Below the pieces are notes generated by a model. The model did no database searches. It worked only from the letters and a program-made list of their open reading frames with translations, and was not told where the DNA came from. This document shows, in pieces, positions 1 through 7,138 of a stretch of DNA of 14,050 nucleotides. The stretch's first letter is position 1. Each line of letters begins with the position of its first letter. Where the stretch lies: positions 1 through 14,050 of the forward strand of contig CAWEHT010000445.1 in NCBI GenBank assembly GCA_963808455.1, read 5' to 3'. The position numbers and the translations under genes were made by a program. The stretch is from CAWEHT01 sp963808455 (GTDB taxonomy: Bacteria > Chloroflexota > Anaerolineae > CG2-30-64-16).

Positions 1-849
1 CACGTTGCCGGGGCCGACCTCCACGAAGGACGTCGCCCCCGCAAGCGCCATTCTCTGGACTGATTGTGTCCACAGCACCGGTGAGGTCAACTGAGCCGCC
101 AGCTCGCCCCGGATCTCCTCCGGGGAAACGAGCGGCTCTGCGCGCACGTTGCCATAGACGGGCACGGCCGGCGTCACGAAATCGGTCTCGGCGAGATGGG
201 CCGCAAACTCCGCCAAGGCCGGCGCCATCAGCGCCGAATGTGCTGCCACGCTGACGGCTAACGGCATCACGCGCCCGCCGTGCGCCCTGGCCTTCTCGCC
301 CGCCGCCGCCACCGCAGCCGGCGCTCCAGAGATGACCACTTGCCCGGGCGAGTTGTAGTTGGCTACTTGCACCGGCGCCCCGGATGTGGCGGCGGCTTCG
401 AGGCAAATGGCAGCTACCTGATCGTCGGACAATTTGAGGACGGCCGCCATGCTGCCGGGGTTGAGTGCGCCGGCCTTGGCCATCAAGTCGCCGCGCCAAC
501 GTGTTAGCCTCAGGGCATCAGCGTATGAGAGGGCGCCAGCCACCACCAGAGCGCTATACTCCCCCAGGCTGTGCCCAGCGAGGCAACAAGGGCTGGCGAG
601 CCCCTGGCACTCGGCCTGAAGCACCCGCCATGCCGCAATGCTCGTCGCGAGGATGGCAGGCTGCGCGTTCTGTGTTTCAGTCAGTGTGCTGGCCGGGCCC
701 TCGAAACACAGTCGCGACAGCGCGATGTTCAGGATCGCGTCGGCTTCGGCGAAGGCATCGCGCGCGACGGCAAACCTTTGCGCCAGTGCCTGGCCCATGC
801 CAACCGTCTGCGAACCTTGACCGGGAAAGACATATGCAACCTGTGACAT
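1..849 (-). CDS. fabD: Malonyl-CoA:ACP transacylase FabD, 3' end cut by window edge
   Basis: Transfers malonyl from coenzyme A to acyl carrier protein in the cytoplasm, supplying type II fatty acid synthesis. The 283 codons visible read without interruption from ATG (849-847) to the window edge. Seen: the N-terminal FPGQGSQ motif at residues 8-14, the nucleophile motif GHSLGEY at 92-98 with Ser94, the NYNSPGQ motif, the catalytic His204 in AAHSALM, and FVEVGPGNV just before the edge. Family members are about 305-315 residues, so some 25-30 residues are missing at the C-terminus. The start puts the motif at the usual distance, but there is no strong Shine-Dalgarno in front of it, and an intrinsic terminator ends 22 nt upstream. 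It is the last gene visible in the minus-strand series after rpmF; fabG, acpP or similar genes would be expected further on (inference). Confidence 0.97.
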   Translation of the reverse strand, partial: MSQVAYVFPGQGSQTVGMGQALAQRFAVARDAFAEADAILNIALSRLCFEGPASTLTETQNAQPAILATSIAAWRVLQAECQGLASPCCLAGHSLGEYSALVVAGALSYADALRLTRWRGDLMAKAGALNPGSMAAVLKLSDDQVAAICLEAAATSGAPVQVANYNSPGQVVISGAPAAVAAAGEKARAHGGRVMPLAVSVAAHSALMAPALAEFAAHLAETDFVTPAVPVYGNVRAEPLVSPEEIRGELAAQLTSPVLWTQSVQRMALAGATSFVEVGPGNV

Positions 850-870
850 GGCTCATTACCGCCCGCTCTT

Positions 871-908
871 ACAAGAAAAGGGGACCTGGGCGCGGCCCAG
901 CTCCCCTT
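871..908 (-). terminator. Intrinsic terminator between rpmF and fabD
   Basis: Read on the minus strand, 908-878 forms a hairpin with outer arms AAGGGGA/TCCCCTT, one C/G-position mismatch pair and inner arms CTGGGC/GCCCAG around a 3-nt loop. It is followed directly by TTTTCTTGT (879-871). This is a standard Rho-independent shape. It lies about 130 nt past the rpmF stop and only 22 nt before the fabD ATG, so it either ends the rpmF transcript or acts as a conditional barrier in front of fabD. Confidence 0.75.
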
Positions 909-933
909 ATGCGGCCTGATCAGCTGGAATGGT

Positions 934-961
934 GGGGCCCCCCAACCCCCTGCGGGGCCCC
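934..961. repeat. GGGGCCCC twin repeat in the rpmF-fabD gap
   Basis: Two copies of the self-complementary octamer GGGGCCCC (934-941 and 954-961) are separated by 12 nt, so they can form an 8-bp stem on either strand. The minus strand between and around them is very G-rich (runs of 4, 5 and 6 G). No T-run follows, so it is not a terminator by itself. The rest of the 850-1037 gap shows no coding potential and no convincing promoter for fabD. Confidence 0.5.
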
Positions 962-1037
962 TGCGCCTGGAGGGCTCTGGCTACACCCACGGACGAACGG
1001 AAGACTCAGGCTGAACGTCGGAGGTTCGGCCGCTGCC

Positions 1038-1235
1038 TTACCCTTTCTTTTTCTCTGCCGACATCTCGATAACCGTGGTGCCCTTGTAGCTTCCACACGA
1101 TGAGCACACCTGATGTGGGCGCCGCAAAGCGCCGCACTGCGGGCATTTCACCAGATGCAACGCGATCAATGCATCGTGGGACCTCCGGCGGCCCTTGCGC
1201 GCTTTTGACAACTTGCGTTTTGGCAGAGGTGGCAT
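1038..1235 (-). CDS. rpmF: 50S ribosomal protein L32 (zinc-ribbon form)
   Basis: Structural protein of the large ribosomal subunit. The 65-residue product begins MPPLPKRKLSKARKGRRRS, the usual basic start of L32, and carries a four-cysteine zinc ribbon, C31-x2-C34-x9-C44-x2-C47, ending in a lysine-rich tail. Length is normal for the family (about 55-65). The ATG at 1235 is preceded by AAAGGAG at good spacing. It starts 20 nt after the DUF177 stop, reproducing the very common yceD-rpmF pair. Transcription is likely from the consensus promoter before DUF177 and ends at the hairpin near 871-908. Confidence 0.97.
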   Translation of the reverse strand: MPPLPKRKLSKARKGRRRSHDALIALHLVKCPQCGALRRPHQVCSSCGSYKGTTVIEMSAEKKKG

Positions 1236-1255
1236 GAGACGACTCCTTTTCTGGG

Positions 1256-1804
1256 TTATGCCCCAGCACGATTCAATAGGTCTCTCAACGCTGTCCAGCG
1301 TGGATCGTTATCCACTTCGCAATCGCATGGCCCGTCGTTGAGATTCTTGCCGCACGTCGAACACAGGCCCCGACAGTCGGGCCTGCACACCACGTGCAAT
1401 GGCAACGCTACCAGCACATCCTGGCGAAGCACTTCGCCCAGGTCCAGAATGTGGTGTTCATCGATCCACAGCGCCTGGTCCTCCTCCTCGGGTCGGATAA
1501 GCTGCCCGGTCAGGATATCCAGGGTTGGTACGAACGTTTCCTCGACGGCGATCTCCAACGGCACGCTGACTGGCTCAAGGCACCTGACACAGTCAAGCAA
1601 AACCTCGGCTCGGGCATTTCCTTGCACCAGGACGCCATCGATCGTGTGCATGAGGCGAACGTCTCCGCAGAGATGGCCTGTCGCGTTCCGTTCCAGCAGC
1701 TCCGGCACGAGGCCCGCGATCAACGTATCAACCCTGCCGTTGCGGGTCGCGCCTAGGGGCTCTTTGAGAAGCTGAGCGACGTTGAAAAAGGTTGCTTCAG
1801 ACAT
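1256..1804 (-). CDS. yceD: DUF177 / YceD family protein
   Basis: YceD (DUF177) proteins are linked to 23S rRNA accumulation and large-subunit biogenesis in bacteria and plastids, and their gene commonly precedes rpmF as it does here. The 182-residue product starts MSEATFFNVAQLLKEPLGAT, matching the family N-terminus. It contains the central DCVRCLEPV motif (Cys72, Cys75) and a cysteine-rich C-terminal knuckle, C140-R-P-D-C144-R-G-L-C148-S-T-C151 then C160 and C162, which looks metal-binding (inference). The ORF is intact. I saw no clear Shine-Dalgarno before the ATG at 1804; instead the start is preceded by a structured leader (1815-1856) and a perfect sigma-70-type promoter (1891-1919), so DUF177-rpmF appears to be its own transcription unit. 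Confidence 0.93.
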   Translation of the reverse strand: MSEATFFNVAQLLKEPLGATRNGRVDTLIAGLVPELLERNATGHLCGDVRLMHTIDGVLVQGNARAEVLLDCVRCLEPVSVPLEIAVEETFVPTLDILTGQLIRPEEEDQALWIDEHHILDLGEVLRQDVLVALPLHVVCRPDCRGLCSTCGKNLNDGPCDCEVDNDPRWTALRDLLNRAGA

Positions 1805-1814
1805 GACCGGCTTC

Positions 1815-1856
1815 GCGCAAACAAAATTGCGCTGGTGGCTGGGTGACCCGGCGCAA
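1815..1856 (-). promoter_or_regulatory. Attenuator-like leader before DUF177-rpmF
   Basis: On the minus strand three short arms follow one another: a = TTGCGC (1856-1851), b = GCGCAA (1832-1827), c = TTGCGC (1820-1815). Pairing a:b gives a hairpin, extended by GG/CC after one mismatch, followed immediately by TTTTGTTT (1826-1819), which is terminator-like. Pairing b:c gives a hairpin with a 6-nt loop that excludes a:b and swallows the T-run. Arm c lies 10 nt before the DUF177 ATG. The layout is that of an attenuator; the regulator is unknown and function is inferred. Confidence 0.45.
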
Positions 1857-1890
1857 CAAACAAGACGCGCCGTTCCCAGCGCGCCACCGA

Positions 1891-1919
1891 ATTATAGGTC
1901 AGCAGGCCTGCCGTGTCAA
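1891..1919 (-). promoter_or_regulatory. Consensus sigma-70-type promoter for DUF177-rpmF
   Basis: The minus strand reads TTGACA (1919-1914), a spacer of exactly 17 nt, then TATAAT (1896-1891): a perfect match to the housekeeping consensus in both boxes. The predicted transcript start is near 1884, about 80 nt before the DUF177 ATG. It lies just past the end of the SepIVA-like gene. Confidence 0.88.
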
Positions 1920-1933
1920 ATAGAGGCCATCAA

Positions 1934-2401
1934 TTACTCCTCACCTCCCTGCCCGTCCACGGGCTGAGCCAGGAAGCGCTGCCCTGACTGCACTTCGTGC
2001 AGGATACGTTGGACACGGCTTTCGAGAGCGCTCAACTGGTTGGCAACATACGTGTTGGTGTCTGCACGCAGGCGGCGGGCCTGTTGTTCAGCCTCGGCAA
2101 CTATCAAGCGGGCCCGCTCGCGGGATTGCTGCACCGTGCTTTGATCCTCCAGACGGTCATTCATCTGCGCCTGTGCCTCATCGACGATGTGCCGTGCCTG
2201 GGCGCGGGCTTCGGCCAGGATCCTGTCGCGCTCAACGACCATCCGTTGCTTGAAGCGCGCCTCGTCAGGCATCGTCTGGCGCAGCTGCTCGGCGATCTCG
2301 CGTAGAGTGGCCTCATCCATGAGCACCTTGCCGCCCAAAGGGACATGGATAGAGTGCTCGATGAGCTGGTCCAGCTGATCGACGGGATGGGCTAGGTTCA
2401 T
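1934..2401 (-). CDS. SepIVA/DivIVA-like coiled-coil protein
   Basis: A 155-residue, mostly helical protein. Residues 1-48 form a short N-terminal segment (LDQLIEHSIHVPLGGKVLMD, then EQLRQTMPDEARF), followed by a heptad-like coiled coil from about 50 to 140 rich in Ala, Gln, Glu and Arg with repeated AEAxxQA motifs, and a C-terminal stretch near ADTNTYVANQLSALESRV. No signal peptide or membrane segment. From memory, both ends and the middle resemble mycobacterial SepIVA, a DivIVA-type septation factor whose gene also lies between coaD and a DUF177 gene; that is why I favour a cell-division or envelope-growth role (inference). The ATG at 2401 follows AGAGGTG, which overlaps the coaD stop region; the gap to coaD is 10 nt, so the two are co-transcribed. 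It could instead be a generic ATP-synthase-B-like coiled coil. Confidence 0.75.
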   Translation of the reverse strand: MNLAHPVDQLDQLIEHSIHVPLGGKVLMDEATLREIAEQLRQTMPDEARFKQRMVVERDRILAEARAQARHIVDEAQAQMNDRLEDQSTVQQSRERARLIVAEAEQQARRLRADTNTYVANQLSALESRVQRILHEVQSGQRFLAQPVDGQGGEE

Positions 2402-2411
2402 GTCGCACCTC

Positions 2412-2939
2412 TCAGTCGCGAGACGAAAACCGTCTTACGATTCCCTCTGTATCTGGGCTCGAGCGTGCGCAACGGGCGCGTAGGGCCGCCTGAACCGGTG
2501 CCGGCGCCAGGCCACTGACGTCCCCTCCCAAGGTTGCAACTTCTTTCAGGATCGTCGAACTGAGATAGGCGTTCTCCAGGCTGGTCATCAAACTGATGAA
2601 CTCGATCTCCGGCGCCAGCTTCTTGTTAGTCAGGGCCATTTGGAACTCGAATTCAAAATCAGAGATGGCCCTTAGGCCGCGGACCATGACTGCGGCGCCG
2701 ACCTCGCGTGCGAAATCCACCGTCAGGCCGCGATAACGATGAATTTGCACGTTGGTGAGTTGCCCGAGGCACAGCTGAGCCAGCTCCAGCCGCTGGTCGG
2801 TGTCGAACAGCAACGTCTTGGGCGGGCTTTCATAGACCCCGATCACGAGCTCGTCGAACAAGGCGGCGGCCCGCGTGGCAATATCCACGTGGCCATTGTG
2901 TATGGGATCAAACGTCCCCGCGTACAAGGCTCGAACCAT
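2412..2939 (-). CDS. coaD: Phosphopantetheine adenylyltransferase CoaD
   Basis: Adenylylates 4'-phosphopantetheine with ATP to dephospho-CoA, the penultimate step of coenzyme A synthesis. The 175-residue product has the nucleotidyltransferase signature YAGTFDPIHNGH at its N-terminus, the VMVRGLRAISDFEFEFQMA stretch, and the second nucleotide motif LSSTILKEVA. Length is slightly above the usual 160-170. I chose the ATG at 2939 over an in-frame GTG at 2957 because GAAGGAAG stands about 8 nt before that ATG and the protein then begins right before the conserved first strand. It lies 52 nt after recG and 10 nt before the SepIVA-like gene. CoA from this enzyme feeds the same malonyl-CoA/ACP pathway as fabD in the cluster. 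Confidence 0.97.
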   Translation of the reverse strand: MVRALYAGTFDPIHNGHVDIATRAAALFDELVIGVYESPPKTLLFDTDQRLELAQLCLGQLTNVQIHRYRGLTVDFAREVGAAVMVRGLRAISDFEFEFQMALTNKKLAPEIEFISLMTSLENAYLSSTILKEVATLGGDVSGLAPAPVQAALRARCARSSPDTEGIVRRFSSRD

Positions 2940-2991
2940 GAGGGCTTCTTCCTTCACTGCAGCCCAACTGCTGGGCTACTTCATCATCGCG

Positions 2992-5900
2992 TTAGCTTGC
3001 ATCTCCGTTGACCCAGAACTCCGCGGCCTGTTGGGCCAGCGCGGCATGTTCGGGTTGCGCCAGCAGGGGATCTTCTGCCAGAAGCTCCTGCGCGGCGGCG
3101 CGAGCTTGCTCCAGTGTCCGCAGGTCGCTCAGTTGTGCCGTGCGGAGCGGTGGCAGCCCGCTTTGACGGGTGCCGAGGAAGTCACCAGGGCCCCGCATCT
3201 CCAGGTCGGCCTGCGCCAGGTAGAAGCCGTCGGTGCTGGTCTCCAGAGCTTCGAGACGTTGCGCAGTCCCTCCTTCGTCGGCATCGGAGATCAGAATACA
3301 ATACGAAGGGTATGGGCCGCGACCCACCCGGCCGCGAAACTGGTGCAGTTGGGCCAGCCCAAAATGCTCGGCTCCTTCGATGACCATCACGGTGGCGTTG
3401 GGGACGTCGATGCCGACCTCCACAACCGAGGTCGTCACCAATACCTGAAGATCACCGCGCATGAAGGCGCGCATGACCTCATCCTTGGCATCCCCTCTCA
3501 TGCGCCCGTGCAAGAGACCCAGCTGCATTTCAGGAAAAACCTGGCTCTGCAGGCGGGCATGCTCGTCTACAGCCGCGCCGGTGCTCGAATTGGTGCCTGG
3601 CCTGACGATATCCGGTGCTGGCGCCGGCTCGGCGTCATCAGCCTCTCGGCTCTCCACGAGAGGGTAGACGAAAAAGGCCTGTCGTCCGGCCGCAACCTGC
3701 CGGCGCACGAAGTTGTAAGCACGCTCCCGGTAGGTGGATGTGAGCCACTTGGTCTTGACGGGCGCTCGCCCGGCGGGCATTTCATCAAGCACGGAGATGT
3801 CGAGATCACCCCAGATCGTCAGGGCCAGCGAGCGGGGTATGGGCGTGGCGCTCATCACGAGCATGTGGGGCTGCTGCCCTTTCTGGCGCAGCGCGGCGCG
3901 TTGTTCCACCCCAAAGCGATGTTGCTCGTCAACCACCGTGACTCCCAGGTCGCGGAAGACGACGTCATCCTGGATTAGCGCATGCGTGCCCACCGTAATG
4001 TCGATATCGCCGCCCGCCAGCGCGGCCAACGCCGCCTCTCGTTCGCTCTTGCCCTGCCTGCCACTAAATAATCCGATCCGCACAGGCCGGTCCGTGCCCG
4101 GCAGTTGCCGGCCCTCGAAGAGCCTGGCGAATGTGCGGTAGTGCTGTTCGGCGAGGATCTCGGTAGGGGCCATGATGGCGCCTTGGGCCCCGTTGGCCAC
4201 GGCCACCCACAGTGCGGCAGCCGCCACCGCGGTTTTGCCCGATCCCACATCGCCTTGCAGGAGCCGGCTCATCGGCACTGTGCGCGCCGAGATCTCGAAC
4301 GACCTCCTGGATGACACGTTCTTGCGCCCCCGTCAGGGCAAATGGCAGGCTCGCAAGGAAAGGCGCAAGCAGATCGCCCCCGTTTGGCAAAGGCCGTGCG
4401 GGCGTGCCTCGAAACTCCCGGCGGGCGCCCAGGATGCCGAGTTGCAACAGGAGCAGCTCGTCGAAGCTCAGCCTGCGGCGAGCTGCCGCAAGGGCTTCCT
4501 GGCTGTCCGGGAAATGGGCCTGCGCCAACGCAGCACCGATGGGCAACAACCCATACTGCTTCCGGATCGCCGGGGGGATAATATCCGGAACCGTGTCGGC
4601 GAAGGCGTCCAGGGTATTTCTCACGACGCGCCGCAGCCAGCGGGCGTTGAGGCCCTGAGTCAGCGGATAGGTGGGGACCAGCCGCGCCGTGTTGACTTGC
4701 AGGCTGTCCAAAGCTTCGAATTCCGGGGCTCGCATTTGCAGCTGCCCGCGGTAGCTCTCCACCTTGCCGCTGAAGGCATAGGCCCGACCGCTGCGCAGCT
4801 GCCGCTCGACGTAGGGGTTGAACCAGGTCATGAGGATTTCCCCGGTGCCGTCGCCCACTCGGGCCGTCACCATCTTGCGGCCCTCGCCCAGCAGGCGGGT
4901 ATCCAGGTGCCAGACCGTACCTACGAGGGTTACCTCGTCGCCATAGCGCAACCTGTCGATCGTGCGCAGCATGCGATAGTCGTCATAACGGCGAGGGAGC
5001 AAGTACAACAGGTCTCGTATCGACCAGACGCCAATTTTGCTCAGCCGGTCGGCCAGGCTGGGCCCGATGGATGGCAGGCGGCTGACAGGCGCATCGAGGC
5101 CCCGCTTCTGCCCCGCTTCGACTTGCGATGGCGGCGCGGGGCTGGCCCAGGCCGCCGGGGGCGGCATGGCAGAACCGGCTGGCCCATCCAGTCCCTCGCC
5201 TGGTTCGGCGCGGTCCTCGATCTGAGCGAAGTCGGCAACGCGTGCGCCCTCCACGGCTTCCTGAGGCAGGGCCGGGAGGGTAGATGCCGATGGCTCAGGC
5301 TCAAGAAGCCAGGCCTCGAGCTCAGCGACGTCCGGGCTTGTCTGTTCCTGCCGGCTGCCGGGTTCATTGGCCACGGCCGCGCCTTGCTCCGGGGAGGAAG
5401 GGCTATTCGGCGTTGGGAGCGGGCCATCGGCTTTCAGGTTGGAACTCCGGTGGCGCGTCCTCTCGCCGGTCTCGGGCGCTGCCGTCCCTCGAGCGGCCGC
5501 CTCACCCGGCTCGGTCGCCCAATCCGTATCGCCATGCCGATTCGCGGCCGGCCTGGGCGTTCGCCCACGCAGGTCAGCCATCTGAGGGGCCACCGGCCCC
5601 CAGCCGCGTCTGGGTCGGGTTGAGCCGACTCCTCCGGGAGGGTGCCCCGGCGCGTTCTTTCGGTTCAGGTCCTCGGCCTGTCTCAGCCCGAACAGGCTTG
5701 CTCGCGACAGGCTTGGAATAAGCCGGCCCGGACTCGCGCCCGAACGATTGATCCCGACCGGTGACCGCCGGTGTGGCTGAAGGCGCCGGCCTCGTGTTGG
5801 ATGATGGCTCGACATCGGGCCTTGGAAGCGTAGCGGGGGGCGGCACGCGGGGCCGCGCTGCCGGCCCCGCGCGGTCAGTTGCGACGGGTGCCGGGGTCTC

Positions 5901-6275
5901 GTCCTCAATCGGAGCCCCCGCAGATAGGACATGTGGCGGCCTGGCCGGCCGCTCGACCGGGCTCTCTCCCCTGGGCCCACCCGGGCGCTCCGGCTGGCGA
6001 GAATCCGATCCGGTGATGGCCTGTTCCGCCTCCAGCGAGCGCCGTGCAATCTGCTCGATAATGCGTTCGCGCGCCGGCTGTCCCTCGACGGAAGAATAGC
6101 CGAGCATCAATGCCACAACCTCGTTGACCAGGCTCTGGCTATCGCAGGCCGCACACGCTTCGTTCTCCCAGCGGTTGGCAAACTTGTCCAGACCACCGAT
6201 AACCGCCTTGTTGCGATACCCTTGCTTGCGCTCCAACGCCAGCACCTTTGCGAGCCGGCTAAATGGATTTTCCAT
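2992..6275 (-). CDS. recG: ATP-dependent DNA helicase RecG, long form, two apparent frameshifts
   Basis: RecG remodels stalled replication forks and Holliday junctions. Three reading frames join to one protein. Segment 6275 to about 5600 has an N-terminal helical domain with KAVIGGLDKF at residues 23-32 and then low-complexity sequence. Segment about 5600 to 4288 has the rest of a Pro/Ala/Glu-rich linker, a helix-hairpin-like start (SRLPSIGPSLADRL, near 5075), an OB-fold wedge (GDGTGEILMTWFN, about 4818-4858) and LTGAQERVI. Segment 4288 to 2992 has Walker A GDVGSGKT (4231-4254), DEQH, SATPIPRSLA, VTTSVVEVGIDVPNA, QFRGRVGRG and the C-terminal GPGDFLGTRQSG. Both joins need removal of one base: in the C run 5597-5601 and at 4283-4288. 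Corrected length is 1093 residues, longer than the usual 690-850 because of the linker. ATG at 6275 begins 2 nt after the degV stop and is preceded by AAGGGA. Confidence 0.95.
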
Positions 6276-6277
6276 CG

Positions 6278-7126
6278 CTACCGTGTCCCTTCGTATACAA
6301 TCACCCCCAGGGCCTTCGGCCCAAGATGAACTGCCAGCGATGGCGGGTAGCCGATGACAGGGAACTGGCGGGTGGGATGAATCAGCTCCAGTCGTTCCAA
6401 AAGTTGCGCCGCTTCCATTTCAAAGCCGTGCTGCAAGACATACAGCTGCTCGATGCGCGAGAACTCGGCGATGAAGTCGTGCAACTTGTCAACTGCGTGG
6501 GCATAATTGCGCACCTTTTCGATGGGCAGCAGATCCCCATCCTCCATGGTCGCCAGCGGTTTCAGGCCCAACATGGTGCCAAGCATGGCTTGTGCCGGAC
6601 CCAGGCGTCCCCACGCTTCGAGGTATTGCAGCGAATCTGAGAAGAACAGGGCGTACACGTGTGGGATCATGCCCCGCACGATGCGTTCCACCTCACCTGC
6701 GGGCTCGCCTGCTGCGGCGGCCCTGGCCGCGGTCTCCGCGATCAGCCCGAGACCCGCCGACGTCGTAGCGGTGTCCAAGACCACGATGCGTTGACGGCCC
6801 AGCAGGCCGTTGGCTGCCCGGCGCGCGACCTCTGCCACGTCATTCAACACGCTGGAAACATGGATGCACACGGCCCGATCGTTGGTTTGCCCAATGCGGC
6901 TGAGAATGGCAGCATACTCGGCCACGGCCGGTGCACTCACTGAAACGCTGCCCGGGTCCTGGCTTAGCCGCCGCAGGCAAACCTCGCTGGTCAGGTTGAC
7001 TCCCTCCTGAAAGGAGTGCTGGCCGATCTGGATCGTCAGCGGCACGACTTCGATGCTGAGGTCGGCAACCAGCCCCTCGTCCGCAAAGAAGGCGTTGCTA
7101 TCCGTGATGACCTTGACCTGTGACAC
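6278..7126 (-). CDS. degV: DegV family fatty-acid-binding protein (FakB-type)
   Basis: DegV/FakB proteins bind a fatty acid and present its carboxylate to the kinase FakA, yielding acyl-phosphate for phospholipid synthesis. The 282-residue product has the family layout: KVITDSNAFF at the start, VPLTIQIGQHSFQEGV, the first lipid-head-group site SVSAPAVAEY (family TSQPS-type), and LDTATTSAGLGLIAETAA for the second. Further on, ALFFSDSLQYLEAWGRLGPAQA and a MLGLKPLATMEDGDL segment match the family, with a typical C-terminus. Length is normal. The start is GTG (7126-7124), preceded by AGGAAG. The gene begins 12 nt after the fakA stop and ends 2 nt before recG, so it is translationally linked to both. 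Adjacency to fakA makes it the likely partner subunit of that kinase (inference). Confidence 0.93.
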   Translation of the reverse strand: MSQVKVITDSNAFFADEGLVADLSIEVVPLTIQIGQHSFQEGVNLTSEVCLRRLSQDPGSVSVSAPAVAEYAAILSRIGQTNDRAVCIHVSSVLNDVAEVARRAANGLLGRQRIVVLDTATTSAGLGLIAETAARAAAAGEPAGEVERIVRGMIPHVYALFFSDSLQYLEAWGRLGPAQAMLGTMLGLKPLATMEDGDLLPIEKVRNYAHAVDKLHDFIAEFSRIEQLYVLQHGFEMEAAQLLERLELIHPTRQFPVIGYPPSLAVHLGPKALGVIVYEGTR

Positions 7127-7138
7127 GATGCTTCCTAT

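Noticed and set aside
934..961. G-quadruplex on the minus strand at the G-runs
   Set aside because: Only three runs of four or more G are present and two can pair with C-runs as a hairpin, so a simple stem is more likely.
2961..2977. Small hairpin AGCCCA-ACTGC-TGGGCT between recG and coaD as a terminator
   Set aside because: Only 6 bp and no T-run on either strand; coaD has no separate promoter in the gap, so it is more likely co-transcribed with recG.
4172..5623. Long plus-strand open frame of 483 codons, and similar ones at 2875-3978 and 8461-9195
   Set aside because: They lie antisense to recG, coaD, fakA and asp23, whose motifs are clear; long antisense frames are expected at this GC content, and their translations show no recognisable domain.
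5600..6049. Minus-strand open frame extending the middle RecG segment upstream to 6049
   Set aside because: This part reads as Arg/Pro-rich noise, while the other frame over the same bases holds the conserved RecG N-terminal domain starting at 6275.
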